Shown here piece by piece: positions 6,093 through 14,949 of a stretch of DNA of 64,000 nucleotides. Position 1 is the first letter of the stretch, and the number at the start of each line of letters is the position of its first letter. The notes under the pieces were generated by a model. The model searched no databases. It saw only the letters and a program-made list of their open reading frames with translations, and had not been told where the DNA came from. The DNA is taken from NCBI GenBank assembly GCA_033857955.1, contig JAWVCW010000020.1:9658-73657 (forward strand). The letters run 5' to 3'. A program made the translations under genes and the position numbers. The stretch comes from Gaiellasilicea sp033857955. Its GTDB lineage: Bacteria > Actinomycetota > Thermoleophilia > Gaiellales > Gaiellaceae.

Positions 6093-7568
6093 ATGTCAGA
6101 GTCTGCGGTGCGCGTCGGGGACACCTTCCTCGAGCGTCGCTTCCGCTTTGCGGAGAACGGGACGACGCTCGCGCGCGACACGATGGCCGGCGTGACGACC
6201 TTCATCGTCATGTCCTACATCATCTTCGTGAACCCCCAGATCCTCAGCTTCGCGGGGATCGACGGCCTGCAGGACATCGGGCTCCCCTTCAACCAGGTGC
6301 TCGCAGCGACCTGCCTGGTGGCGGGTGTGATGACGATTCTGATGGGCCTCTACACGAACCGGGCCTACGCCATCGCCCCCGGGCTCGGGCTCAATGCGGT
6401 GGTCGCCTTCAGCCTCGTCGCGGGAGAAGGGCTCTCGTTCCCCGCGGCGATGGGCCTCGTCGTCGTCGAAGGAATCGCGGTGACGATCCTCGTGCTGACC
6501 GGCATGCGCGAGAAGATCATGGACGCGATCCCGCTCGACCTGAAGAAGGCGATCGCGATCGGGATCGGCCTGTTCATCGCGTTCATCGGTCTCGTCAACT
6601 CAGGCATCGTCGTCAAGGGCACTCCGGTCGTCGATCTCGCCCGGCTGTCGACGTGGCCGCTCTTCGTCACGTTCTTCGGCCTCGCCTTCACGATCGTGCT
6701 GCGGGCCCGAGGCGTGCGCGGCGACCTGCTGATCGGGATCGTCGCGACGACGATTCTCGCCACGATCATCAACGAAGCCGCCGGGAACGACGCGGGCTTC
6801 GTTGCCGGCGCGAGCTGGCCGGGGGACGTCTACCAGACGCCCGATCTGTCGCTCCTCGGCAACTTCAACTTCGACGCGTTCACCGAGCTCGCGTTCATCT
6901 CGGCGGTCGTCTGGGCGTTTTCGCTCTTCCTCGCCGACTTCTTCGACACGATGGGCACACTTGTCGGCGTCGGCAAGCCTGCGGGATATCTCGACAAGGA
7001 GGGCCGGCTGCCGGAGATCCGCAAGCCACTGCTCGTCGACTCACTCGCGGCGGTCGCAGGCGGAGCCGCGTCGACCTCGTCGGCAACGACCTACATCGAG
7101 TCCGCATCCGGTGTAGCCGTCGGGGGCCGGACGGGCTGGGTCGGGGTCGTCTGCGGCGCGCTCTTCTTCCCGTTCATGTTCTTCGCGCCGATCATCGGCA
7201 TGGTGCCGCCGCAGGCAACGGCGCCGGCGCTGATCATCGTCGGCTTCCTAATGATGTCCGCCCTGACCGAGATGGAGGAGGAGGCCGAGGTCGAGGAGCT
7301 CGGGGTCGCGCCGCGCGAGCCTCGCAGGCTCGCGGGCATCGACTTCTCCGACCTCGGGATCGGGCTTGCCGCTGCGCTGACCATCATGTTCATGCCGTTC
7401 ACGTTCTCGATCACGGACGGAATCGGTATCGGCTTCCTGGCTTACGTGACCGTCCGGGCGGCGCAGGGCCGGGGCAGAGAGGTGCACCCGTTCATGTGGA
7501 TCGCGTCGACCGCGTTCCTCCTCTACTTCCTCGTGCCGTTCCTGCAGGACACGTTCGACTGGATTTAG
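6093..7568 (+). CDS. NCS2-family purine permease (AzgA/PbuG type)
   Basis: A proton-coupled importer of adenine, guanine or hypoxanthine. The 491 residues contain about 12-13 hydrophobic helices and family blocks MAGVTTFIVMSYIIFVNP (31-48), NRAYAIAPGLGLNAVVAF and FDTMGTLVGVGKPAGYLD, the last two lining the substrate site. An acidic insert (EMEEEAEVEELGVAPREP, about 391-408) lies in a cytoplasmic loop. The ATG is preceded by a strong ribosome site AAGGAG. The 86-base leader shows no recognisable purine riboswitch fold. The exact base transported cannot be read from the sequence. Confidence 0.9.
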   Translation: MSESAVRVGDTFLERRFRFAENGTTLARDTMAGVTTFIVMSYIIFVNPQILSFAGIDGLQDIGLPFNQVLAATCLVAGVMTILMGLYTNRAYAIAPGLGLNAVVAFSLVAGEGLSFPAAMGLVVVEGIAVTILVLTGMREKIMDAIPLDLKKAIAIGIGLFIAFIGLVNSGIVVKGTPVVDLARLSTWPLFVTFFGLAFTIVLRARGVRGDLLIGIVATTILATIINEAAGNDAGFVAGASWPGDVYQTPDLSLLGNFNFDAFTELAFISAVVWAFSLFLADFFDTMGTLVGVGKPAGYLDKEGRLPEIRKPLLVDSLAAVAGGAASTSSATTYIESASGVAVGGRTGWVGVVCGALFFPFMFFAPIIGMVPPQATAPALIIVGFLMMSALTEMEEEAEVEELGVAPREPRRLAGIDFSDLGIGLAAALTIMFMPFTFSITDGIGIGFLAYVTVRAAQGRGREVHPFMWIASTAFLLYFLVPFLQDTFDWI

Positions 7569-7579
7569 CACACCGCTGA

Positions 7580-7585
7580 TACGGT
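7580..7585 (+). promoter_or_regulatory. -10 box TACGGT of a probable leaderless mRNA
   Basis: TACGGT ends 7 bases before the ATG at 7593 and no ribosome site precedes that start. The gene is probably transcribed separately from the permease 24 bases upstream. Confidence 0.45.
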
Positions 7586-7592
7586 CGCCGGG

Positions 7593-8981
7593 ATGGAGCT
7601 CGCCTTCCTCCCGGCGACCGAGCAGGCTCGCCTCGTCCGGGAACGCGAGGTCACGCCGGTCGAGCTCGTCGAGCTCTACCTCGAGCGGATCGACCGCCTC
7701 GATCCCGAGCTCGGCGCGTACGTGACGGTGTGCGGCGACGAAGCGCTCGCAGCTGCGCGCGCCAAGACGGATGCTGCCGCCGAGGCGCCCTTCCACGGCG
7801 TGCCGATCTCCCTCAAGGATCTCGACACGACGGCCGGCATCCGGACGACGTTCTCCTGCCCCGCATTCGCGACGAACGTCCCCGACTTCGACCTGGCGCA
7901 CGTCGCGAAGCTCCGGGCGGCGGGCTTCGTGATCGTCGGCAAGACGAATACGCCCGAGTTCGGGACGACCGCGTTCACCGACTCGACACTGAACGGGCCT
8001 TGCCGGACGCCGTGGGATCTCTCCCGCAACTCCGGCGGCTCGAGTGGCGGAGCGGCCGCCGCACTCGCCGCGGGCCTATGCGCGATCGCCCAGGGGTCGG
8101 ACGGCGGCGGCTCGCTCCGGATCCCCGGGTCGTGCTGCGGCGTGATCGGGTTCAAGGCCTCGCGCGGCCGTGTGTCGAACGCGCCGTTCGCCCCGGGCAT
8201 CGGGCTGGGCACGACGGGGCCACTCGCGCGCACGACTGCAGACGCTGCCGCCTACCTCGACGTCGTCGGCGGCTACGAATGGGGCGATCCGTCTCCACCG
8301 CCTCCGCCGGACAGGCCCTATGCGGAGGAGATCGGGGCGGATCCGGGCCGGCTGCGCGTGGCGCTGACGACCGCAGCTCCGAACGAATTGGAGGTGGACG
8401 AAACCTGCGCGGCCGCGGCGCGAGACGCAGCCGAGCTACTGGCTTCGCTCGGCCACCAGGTGGAGGAGGCGGCGCCCGACTGGGGCGGCGCGGAGCTGAT
8501 GGACGACTTCAGGCCCGTCTGGCAGGTGGGGCCGTCGCTCTTCCCGGTACGGGACCCCTCCGTGCTCAGCCCCCTCAACCAGGCCTTCCTGCGGGGCGCC
8601 GCGGAGACTCCGAGCTCCGCCTACGCGGCGGCGGTGTCCCGCCTGCAGATCCGGGCACGGAAGATCGCATCGTTCTGGGAGAGCTACGACCTGCTGCTGA
8701 CCCCGACGCTCGCCATGCCCCCGGTTCCCGTCGGCTGGGACTCCGAGCCGGAGGATCCCTGGGAGCAGTTCGACCGCGCCGTGCGTTTCACGCCGTTCAC
8801 TGCCGCCTTCAACGTGACCGGTCAGCCGGCGGTCTCGCTGCCGCTGCACTGGACCGACGCCGGGCTGCCGATCGGCGTCCAGCTCGTCGGTCCGCCGCTC
8901 GGCGATGCGCTGCTCCTGCGGGTCTGCTCGCAGATCGAGGGCGCGCGGCCATGGATCGACCGCCGGCCGCCGCACTCATAG
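7593..8981 (+). CDS. Amidase-signature hydrolase
   Basis: Amidase-signature enzymes hydrolyse amides with a Ser-cisSer-Lys triad. All three parts are visible: Lys75 in GVPISLKDLDTT, the Ser pair at 150-151 in GGSSGGAAAALAAG, and the nucleophile Ser174 in GSDGGGSLRIP. The 462-residue length is normal. No GatB or GatC partner is nearby, so this is probably a catabolic or detoxifying amidase and not the tRNA amidotransferase subunit; the substrate is unknown. It converges with the SAM adenosyltransferase gene across 92 bases that hold an inverted repeat. Confidence 0.88.
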   Translation: MELAFLPATEQARLVREREVTPVELVELYLERIDRLDPELGAYVTVCGDEALAAARAKTDAAAEAPFHGVPISLKDLDTTAGIRTTFSCPAFATNVPDFDLAHVAKLRAAGFVIVGKTNTPEFGTTAFTDSTLNGPCRTPWDLSRNSGGSSGGAAAALAAGLCAIAQGSDGGGSLRIPGSCCGVIGFKASRGRVSNAPFAPGIGLGTTGPLARTTADAAAYLDVVGGYEWGDPSPPPPPDRPYAEEIGADPGRLRVALTTAAPNELEVDETCAAAARDAAELLASLGHQVEEAAPDWGGAELMDDFRPVWQVGPSLFPVRDPSVLSPLNQAFLRGAAETPSSAYAAAVSRLQIRARKIASFWESYDLLLTPTLAMPPVPVGWDSEPEDPWEQFDRAVRFTPFTAAFNVTGQPAVSLPLHWTDAGLPIGVQLVGPPLGDALLLRVCSQIEGARPWIDRRPPHS

Positions 8982-8994
8982 GATCGCCAGAAGA

Positions 8995-9035
8995 AAGGAC
9001 GTCCGGGACGGTGATACCGCTCCGCGAACGTCCTT
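8995..9035. terminator. Inverted repeat between convergent genes
   Basis: AAGGACGT (8995-9002) pairs perfectly with ACGTCCTT (9028-9035). Shorter nested pairs (CGG/CCG and GGT/ACC) lie inside. The position between converging genes suggests a bidirectional terminator, though a T-run is missing. Confidence 0.4.
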
Positions 9036-9073
9036 GGAAGCGAAGCGTTACAAACGAGCGCCGCTGCCGCAAG

Positions 9074-9877
9074 TCAGATCCGGCCGACGTTGATCCTGAT
9101 CGATTGCCCGGCGCGAGCGTGCAGCATCTCGGCGGCATTGCCGCCGCTGATCGCGACCGACATGTTCCGGTAGCTGTCCTCGTAGAGCATGATGTCGCCC
9201 GCCCGAGCGTCCGCGAATGCTCGAGCCGCGACCGCGTAGAACCGCTCGCCACCGAGCTCGAGCTCGACCTGCGTGCCTGGGACGATACCCACCTCCGCGA
9301 CGTGCTCGCGCGTCACGTTGAGGGCGATGTTGCCGAATGAGTCAACATAGAGCACCGTGCCGGCAATGCGGTCGGCGCCGACCTCCGGCTGAGGGATGTC
9401 GAGGCGAACGAGGGCATCGGGAGCGAGTGGCGGGCCGAGCTCGTCGATCGAGACGCCGCGGGCAAGATGGGCGGCCGCAGGCGAGAACAGGTCGCGCCCG
9501 TGGAACGTGCGCGAGATCGTCTCCAGCGCGTACTCCGGGTTCGCGAGCTCGTGGGCGGCTTCGATCCCCGCCAGATCCACCGCCGGCATCAGGAGGCCAT
9601 TGTCCGGACCGACGAAGTACCGCCCATCCCGGTCGCGGAGCGCGAGTGGCCGCCGCGGGCCGCCGACCCCTGGATCGACGACCGCGAGGTGCACGCCCAC
9701 CGGCATGTACGGGAGCGTGCTCGCGAGCACCAACGCACCCTGCAGCACCTGTTGCGCGGGAATCCCGTGCGTCACGTCGATGATCTGCGCCTCGGGCGCG
9801 ATCCGCTTGATGACGCCGTGGCAGGTGCCGACGAAGTCGTCCTGGAGCCCGAAGTCGCTCAGGAAGGTGACGAACAC
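9074..9877 (-). CDS. SAM hydroxide adenosyltransferase (DUF62)
   Basis: Members of this family, related to fluorinase, split S-adenosylmethionine with water into adenosine and methionine. Recognised blocks are the N-terminal TFLSDFGLQDDFVGTCHGVI, DVTHGIPAQQ, VVDPGVGGPRRPLA, FVGPDNGLL and FHGRDLFSPAAAHLA, followed by a C-terminal beta-barrel with YVDSFGNIALN. Length (267) is typical. The GTG start at 9877 lies inside the end of hemD (19-base overlap), so it is the last gene of the heme train. Its link to heme synthesis is unclear; the methyl donor SAM feeds siroheme and related branches, but that is speculation. Confidence 0.88.
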   Translation of the reverse strand: MFVTFLSDFGLQDDFVGTCHGVIKRIAPEAQIIDVTHGIPAQQVLQGALVLASTLPYMPVGVHLAVVDPGVGGPRRPLALRDRDGRYFVGPDNGLLMPAVDLAGIEAAHELANPEYALETISRTFHGRDLFSPAAAHLARGVSIDELGPPLAPDALVRLDIPQPEVGADRIAGTVLYVDSFGNIALNVTREHVAEVGIVPGTQVELELGGERFYAVAARAFADARAGDIMLYEDSYRNMSVAISGGNAAEMLHARAGQSIRINVGRI

Positions 9878-10497
9878 GCGCGGGAGGTTACCGCCGCGAG
9901 CAGGCCCGCGACGTCGTGCGTCTCCGCCTCGGCGACCACTTCCACGCCTGCGTCGCGCGCGGTCGCGCTCGTCTGGGGTCCGATACTGACGGCCGGCAAG
10001 GCGAGATCGAGCCGGCCGAAGGCACGGGCCGCCGAGGCGGAAGCAAGCACCACGAGGTCGCCCACCGGGGGCTCGGGCGGCTCGAGCTCTCGCGTGCGGT
10101 ACAGAGGGATGAAGGTGGCGCCGAGCTCCTCGACGAGCAGCGGCCGGGCACCCTCCGCCGCGGCAAAGAGCACGCGGCCGGCGGGACGAGGCAGCTCGGC
10201 GAGCAGCCCTTCCTGTGTCGAGACCGCCGGTACGAGATCGGCGCCGCCGAACGCAGCGGCTGTCGCGACACCGATCGCGGCGACTCGCTTCGGCGTGCCC
10301 TGCATCCGCCGCCTCAGCTCGCGCGCGCCGTTCGGGCTGGTGACGATCACCCAGTCGTAGCTGCTGACGTCGACCGGGTCGTCGCCGAGGGACTCCGGTT
10401 CGATCAGCGGGCAGTGGACGACCTCGTGACCGAGCGCCTCGAGTCCTCGAGCGAGCTCTTCCTCCTGGCCGCGCGGCCGGGTGACGATCACTCTCAC
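9859..10497 (-). CDS. hemD: Uroporphyrinogen-III synthase
   Basis: HemD closes and inverts ring D of hydroxymethylbilane to give uroporphyrinogen III. The family is weakly conserved; support comes from the start VRVIVTRPRGQEEELARGLEALGHEV, the block DWVIVTSPNGARELRRRM, AAIGVATAAA and the C-terminal AVSIGPQTSATARDAGVEV, plus its place after hemC. The GTG at 10497 overlaps the hemC stop (GTGA). At 212 residues it is somewhat short. An upstream ATG at 10659 would only add Arg-rich sequence read out of phase within hemC. Confidence 0.88.
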   Translation of the reverse strand: MRVIVTRPRGQEEELARGLEALGHEVVHCPLIEPESLGDDPVDVSSYDWVIVTSPNGARELRRRMQGTPKRVAAIGVATAAAFGGADLVPAVSTQEGLLAELPRPAGRVLFAAAEGARPLLVEELGATFIPLYRTRELEPPEPPVGDLVVLASASAARAFGRLDLALPAVSIGPQTSATARDAGVEVVAEAETHDVAGLLAAVTSRACSSPS

Positions 10498-11318
10498 GAC
10501 ACGAACGAGAGGAGCTCGCGCGCCACGGTCTCCGGATCGACGCCGGTGCGCCGCTCGATCCAGGCGCCGTCCTCGTCGGCGACGAGGGCGGTCAGCGACG
10601 AGCCGTCGTGATGCGCCGCGACCGGAGCGAGGCAACCACCGCCGACGAGGGCGACGCAACGGCGCTCGGCCTCGACGCGTCGGCGCGTCTCCGCGTCGTC
10701 CGCGATCTCGACCAGCGCCTCCTCGCCCGCTCGCACCTGAAGGGCGAGCGCACCCTGGCCGGCCTCGGGAAGCATCTCCCCGGGCTCGAAGCGCATCCCG
10801 ATCTCAGCCCCGAGGCCGAGCCGGTCGAGCCCACAGGCAGCCAGTACGACCGCATCGAGGCCACGCTCTCCGCGCTTGCGCAAGCGGGTGTCGATGTTGC
10901 CGCGGAGCGGCTCGATCGAGAGCGTCGGCTCGAGCGCCAGCAGCTGAGCACGCCGGCGGACGGATGCCGTCCCGATCCGCAGCCCGGGCCGGATCGCGTC
11001 CGCCCCGCAGAGTGCGTCGCGCGGATCCTCGCGTGCCGGGTAGGCGCCGACCGCCAGCCCGTCGGTGTCAGTCGAGGTCATGTCCTTGGCGGAGTGGACG
11101 GCGACGTCGATCCGCCCCTCGAGCAGCGCTTCCTCGAGCTCCTTGACGAAGACGCCGCGGGCCCCGATCTCGCCGAAGGGCCGCGTGCGGTCGCGGTCGC
11201 CGGCAGTGGTGATCGGCACGAGCGCGATCTCGATCCCGGGCCCGCGCAGCCGCTCTGCGGCCAGCTCCGCCTGGGTGAGAGCGAGCCTACTGCCGCGGGA
11301 GCCGACGCGGACCAGCAC
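10494..11318 (-). CDS. hemC: Porphobilinogen deaminase
   Basis: HemC joins four porphobilinogens into hydroxymethylbilane on a dipyrromethane cofactor. Clear blocks are RVGSRGSRLALTQAE, the catalytic region IDVAVHSAKDMTST, RIGTASVRRRAQLLAL, PLRGNIDTRLRK, MLPEAGQGALALQ and the cofactor loop with Cys in LVGGGCLAPVAAH. The GTG at 11318 begins directly at the conserved N-terminus. The 129 bases between it and hemA show no convincing gene. Confidence 0.96.
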   Translation of the reverse strand: MLVRVGSRGSRLALTQAELAAERLRGPGIEIALVPITTAGDRDRTRPFGEIGARGVFVKELEEALLEGRIDVAVHSAKDMTSTDTDGLAVGAYPAREDPRDALCGADAIRPGLRIGTASVRRRAQLLALEPTLSIEPLRGNIDTRLRKRGERGLDAVVLAACGLDRLGLGAEIGMRFEPGEMLPEAGQGALALQVRAGEEALVEIADDAETRRRVEAERRCVALVGGGCLAPVAAHHDGSSLTALVADEDGAWIERRTGVDPETVARELLSFVS

Positions 11319-11447
11319 AGCTTCGCCGGGAGGCCGGCCTCGACTCGCCGCAGCCCCGCGCGCCGTTCAGCGGGGTGCTCGGCCGGATGCGCACGAACGC
11401 GGTCGGCACCTGCAGCGGCAGCGGCCTGCTCGAGGTGAATCGGGACG

Positions 11448-12698
11448 TCATCGGCGGCGATCCTCCTCTTCCAGGCCGAACAGATGCTTCACGACGTCAG
11501 CATAGACCACCCCGTCGGCTGCCGCAGCTGCCTCTTTCATGCGGATGGTGGGCAAATGCAGGAGCTTTGCGACGATCTGGGAGGTCACCGACTCGACGTG
11601 CTTCCGCTCGCGCTCGGAGAGTCTGCCGCCGGCCTTCAGGAGCTCGCGGTCGCGGATCTCTTCGGCGAGCGCGCGGAGCGACGCGATCGTCGGGACGACG
11701 TCGAGCGAGGCCTGCCACTCTCGGAAGCGGTCAGCCTCACCGGCCACGAGCTGCTCGGCACGGGTCGCTTCGCCGCGGCGGCCCGAGAGCGTCTCGGCCA
11801 CGACGGCCTCCAGGTCGTCGACGTCGTAGAGGAAGCAACCCTCGAGCTCGTTGATCGCGGGGTCGAGGTCGCGGGGAACCGCGAGGTCGACCAGCAGGAG
11901 TGGGCGGCCCTTGCGGGAGCGAAGCGCCGCTGCGACCGACTCCCGCGAGAGCACGAGCTCGGACGCACTCGTGGCCGACACGACCACGTCCGCATGCTCG
12001 AGCTCCGCCGCGACAGCGTCGAGCGCAAGCGCCTGCGCTCCCACCTTCCGCGCGAGATCCTCGCCGTGAGCGAGAGTCCTGTTCGCGACGATCGCGATCT
12101 CCGCACCGCGCGAGCGGAGGTTGCGAGCGGTGGCTTCGCTCATCTTCCCGGCCCCGAGCACGAGGACGCGGCGTCCCGTGAGCTCGCCGAACACCTGCTG
12201 GGCGAGGGCTGCGGCCGCCGACGGAACCGACGCCGGGCTCTCCCCGATCGCGGTCTCCATCCGCACGCGCTTCCCCGTGTGCAGCGCCTGGCGGAAGAGC
12301 CGGTCGAGGAAGGGTCCCGCCGAGCCGGCTTCGAACGCTGTTCGCACCTGGCCGAGGATCTCCCCCTCGCCGGGGACGAGCGAGTCGAGTCCAGCGGCGA
12401 CGCGGAAGAGATGCAGCGCCGCGGCCTCGTCGCGAAGGCGATACAGCGCGGCAGCGAGATCGTCCGCCCGGTCGCCGGCCAGCTGGACCAGCGTGTCGAC
12501 TGCGACGTCTTCGGCGTGCTCGTCACGGACGAGGTAGACCTCCGTCCGGTTGCAGGTCGAGAGCACGACAGCCTCGCCGTCGAGCCGCTCGGCCAGCCGC
12601 TGGGCGAGCGCGCGGCACGCGTCGAGGTCCAGCGCGACCAGCTCGCGCAGCTCGATCGGCGCGCGATGATGCGAAACGCCGGCAAGAGTCAACGTCAT
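11448..12698 (-). CDS. hemA: Glutamyl-tRNA reductase
   Basis: First step of the C5 route to tetrapyrroles: reduction of glutamyl-tRNA to glutamate-1-semialdehyde with NADPH. The catalytic Cys lies in VVLSTCNRTEVYLV, near residue 48; further blocks are SLVPGEGEILGQVR and an NADPH-binding core VLVLGAGKMSEATARNL. The 416-residue length fits. The ATG at 12698 overlaps the preceding CcsA/HemX gene by 4 bases (ATGA). Use of the C5 route agrees with most bacteria outside alpha-proteobacteria. Confidence 0.96.
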   Translation of the reverse strand: MTLTLAGVSHHRAPIELRELVALDLDACRALAQRLAERLDGEAVVLSTCNRTEVYLVRDEHAEDVAVDTLVQLAGDRADDLAAALYRLRDEAAALHLFRVAAGLDSLVPGEGEILGQVRTAFEAGSAGPFLDRLFRQALHTGKRVRMETAIGESPASVPSAAAALAQQVFGELTGRRVLVLGAGKMSEATARNLRSRGAEIAIVANRTLAHGEDLARKVGAQALALDAVAAELEHADVVVSATSASELVLSRESVAAALRSRKGRPLLLVDLAVPRDLDPAINELEGCFLYDVDDLEAVVAETLSGRRGEATRAEQLVAGEADRFREWQASLDVVPTIASLRALAEEIRDRELLKAGGRLSERERKHVESVTSQIVAKLLHLPTIRMKEAAAAADGVVYADVVKHLFGLEEEDRRR

Positions 12699-13465
12699 GC
12701 GGCGAAGTGGGTCAGGGGGAGGACGATCGCGACGAGCGCGAAGCCGGCGAGGTTCAGGAGCGCCGCCCGCCGGCCACGCCACCCCTCGTGCCGGAGGACG
12801 AGCAGCGCGGTGTAGTGCGCCAGGATCACGAGCGTCACCGCCATGGCAGCGTCGAAGTCGCCGCGATGAAAGCGCGATGCGCCGACGCCGATCCCGAGCG
12901 TCAACAGGACGATCGAGCCGACGACACTGCGTGCCGCGAGCCGGTCGAGCGCGTCGAGCGGCGGCACACGAACGCGGAGAACGCCCCGCTCGTGGCGCTT
13001 CAGCCTTCGTTCCTGCCAGACGTAGAGGGCGGCCATGCCTGCAGCCAGCGTCAGGCCCGCGAAGCCGGCGAGCATCAGCGCGACGTGGATCGCGAGCACG
13101 GCGCCGGACCGCTCGCCCTCGTCGAGAGCCGTGCCGCCTCCGGCCCAGGCGAGCGCGAGCAGGACAGCAGCGATCGGCATCACGGTGAGGCCGAGCAAGC
13201 GATAGCGGGGCGTGCAGCCCCAGATCAAGTAGGCGCCGACGACGAGCCAGACGAAGAGGTTGAGCGAGCCGGCCCAGGTCCGCCAGGGAAATCCCTCGGC
13301 GGACGCGGCCTGCCCGGCGAGGAGCGCCGTCTGGGCGAGCCACCCGAGCCGCACGCCCCAGGTCGCGAGCCGGCCGGCGAGGCCAGGCCCGCGAAGCTCG
13401 CCGGCGTACGCGAACGCGGCCTCGCCGTACGCGAGCAACGCTGGAACGACGAGAAACTCAGCCAT
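12695..13465 (-). CDS. CcsA/HemX-family membrane protein
   Basis: A 256-residue protein with about eight membrane helices and the Trp-rich segment of the CcsA/CcmC/HemX heme-handling superfamily (WAGSLNLFVWLVVGAYL), with a conserved His late in the protein (ASRFHRGD). HemX lies next to hemA in Bacillus and is thought to control glutamyl-tRNA reductase, while CcsA moves heme for cytochrome c maturation. The setting, between ccmD and hemA, suits either role. It overlaps ccmD by 8 bases and hemA by 4. Confidence 0.8.
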   Translation of the reverse strand: MAEFLVVPALLAYGEAAFAYAGELRGPGLAGRLATWGVRLGWLAQTALLAGQAASAEGFPWRTWAGSLNLFVWLVVGAYLIWGCTPRYRLLGLTVMPIAAVLLALAWAGGGTALDEGERSGAVLAIHVALMLAGFAGLTLAAGMAALYVWQERRLKRHERGVLRVRVPPLDALDRLAARSVVGSIVLLTLGIGVGASRFHRGDFDAAMAVTLVILAHYTALLVLRHEGWRGRRAALLNLAGFALVAIVLPLTHFAA

Positions 13466-13616
13466 CGGTCTTCCCCCGGCGCCGAGCGAGCTCGGCGAGC
13501 TCTGCGGTCTCGCGCTCCAGGCGTGTGAGCTTCGCCGCGATGATTACGACGTAGACGAGCACTGCCACGAAGACGACGGCATAAGCGGCGGCAACGTACT
13601 TCTCGCCGCTGCTCAT
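13458..13616 (-). CDS. ccmD: CcmD-like small membrane protein
   Basis: A 52-residue protein: one membrane helix (about 8-29) followed by a charged helix (KLTRLERETAELAELARRRG). Size, topology and place after ccmC match CcmD, which helps release heme-loaded CcmE from CcmABC. The ATG at 13616 overlaps the ccmC stop (ATGA). CcmD sequences are poorly conserved, so the identification leans on context. Confidence 0.75.
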   Translation of the reverse strand: MSSGEKYVAAAYAVVFVAVLVYVVIIAAKLTRLERETAELAELARRRGKTDG

Positions 13617-14320
13617 GCCGTCAACGCCTCTCGCAGGTCGCGCAGGTTCGCGTCGAGCCGCTTCCCGACCAGCTCGACCCGGTAGAGGGAGTAGGCGAGC
13701 GCGGTGATCGCTAGCCAGCAGACGCAGAACGTGAAGAACATCGTCCCGGTCATCTGCGGGCCGTCGCGCGTGAACGTGACCGGGTGGATGAAGTCCTCGG
13801 CGAGGCGAATCGCGAGAAAGCTGACCGGAATCAGGGCGACGCCGAAGAGCGCGTACACGGCGGAGACGTTCGCGCGGCGCGGCCCTTCCTCGATCGAGAA
13901 GCGCAGCATGAAGTAGGCCGAGTAGAAGAGGAAGAGGACGAGGAAGAGGACGAGCTGGTTCGAGTCCCAGACCCACCACTTCCCCCACGAGGCCTTCGCC
14001 CAGATCGACCCGGTCGCCAGCGTCAGGGCGCCGAAGATCGTCCCCTGGTGGATCGCGACGTAACTCTCGAGGTCGTAGCGCTCCTCCCGCTTCCAGAGCA
14101 GCAGCAGCGCCTTGTACGCGCCCCACCCGAAGCAGGCATACGCGGTCAGCGCGATCGGCACGTGGAAGTAGAAGATGCGCTGTGAGATCCCCTGGTCTGC
14201 GTCCTCGGGGGCGATGAAGAAGGCGAAGACGATCGAGAGCCCGACCAGCCCTGCGGCGACAGCCGCGAGTACCGGAACGGAGATCTTCGGCGCCGAGCTA
14301 TTCGGAGACGACGTACTCAA
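13613..14320 (-). CDS. ccmC: Heme exporter/cytochrome c maturation protein CcmC
   Basis: CcmC binds heme at the outer face of the membrane and hands it to the chaperone CcmE. The 235 residues hold six helices and the tryptophan-rich signature GKWWVWDSNQL; the flanking histidines expected as heme ligands are in YFHVPIAL and DFIHPVTF. The start overlaps ccmB by 23 bases. CcmE, CcmF and CcmH are not in the window. Confidence 0.93.
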   Translation of the reverse strand: MSTSSPNSSAPKISVPVLAAVAAGLVGLSIVFAFFIAPEDADQGISQRIFYFHVPIALTAYACFGWGAYKALLLLWKREERYDLESYVAIHQGTIFGALTLATGSIWAKASWGKWWVWDSNQLVLFLVLFLFYSAYFMLRFSIEEGPRRANVSAVYALFGVALIPVSFLAIRLAEDFIHPVTFTRDGPQMTGTMFFTFCVCWLAITALAYSLYRVELVGKRLDANLRDLREALTA

Positions 14321-14936
14321 AGGACGCCCAGCACAGTATCGCGAAGACCGCGTCGTACAGCCCGAGAAACAGGAGGTAGCGGCCGGGCTCGGTCGAAACG
14401 CTGGCGCCGACGCCCCCCACGACCAGCGGGATCGCCAAGGGCAGGAAGAGGAGCGGCAGGATCAGCTCGCGCGTCCGGCTGGCGGCGGCCATGGCCGCGA
14501 CCAGCGTGCCGACCGCGCAGATGCCGACGTTCGCCAGCAGGACGCCGAGAATCGCCGCCGTCCTGAGCGGGGAGAAGAAGAGCGCGAAGGCGGGCAGCGC
14601 GACGAGCTCGATCACAGCGAGGAAGACGAAGACCGCTGCGGACTTCCCGAGCCAGATCGCGCTCCGGTCGGAGGGTGCGAGCACGAGCCCGTCGAGCGCG
14701 CCGCCCTCGCGCTCCGGCGCCCACGCGCGCGCCAGCCCCAACAGGGCCGTGAAGACAAGGGCGACCCAGAGCAGGCCCTGCGCGGCGACCTCGTCGGCCC
14801 CGGTCGGGAGCGCGAAGTGAAAGACGACGAGCGTCGACAGGACGAAGAGCAGCATCGCCGGCAGCGTGTCTCGCGCCCGCAGCTCGAGCCGGAGATCCTT
14901 GCGGGCGAGCGTGGCGACGTCGGCGAGGTAGGTCAT
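14298..14936 (-). CDS. ccmB: Heme exporter protein CcmB
   Basis: Membrane subunit of the CcmAB transporter, which powers release of holo-CcmE. The 212-residue protein begins with an amphipathic KDLRLELRARDTLPAMLLF motif typical of CcmB, then has six hydrophobic helices. The conserved WAPEREGGALDGLVLAPSDR lies in the first cytoplasmic loop. It follows ccmA by 13 bases. Confidence 0.9.
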   Translation of the reverse strand: MTYLADVATLARKDLRLELRARDTLPAMLLFVLSTLVVFHFALPTGADEVAAQGLLWVALVFTALLGLARAWAPEREGGALDGLVLAPSDRSAIWLGKSAAVFVFLAVIELVALPAFALFFSPLRTAAILGVLLANVGICAVGTLVAAMAAASRTRELILPLLFLPLAIPLVVGGVGASVSTEPGRYLLFLGLYDAVFAILCWASFEYVVSE

Positions 14937-14949
14937 GTCAGGAGGTAGG

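Noticed and set aside
11319..11447. Possible small gene between hemA and hemC
   Set aside because: Several short frames exist, for example an ATG at 11451 on the minus strand, but none has a ribosome site or protein-like composition.
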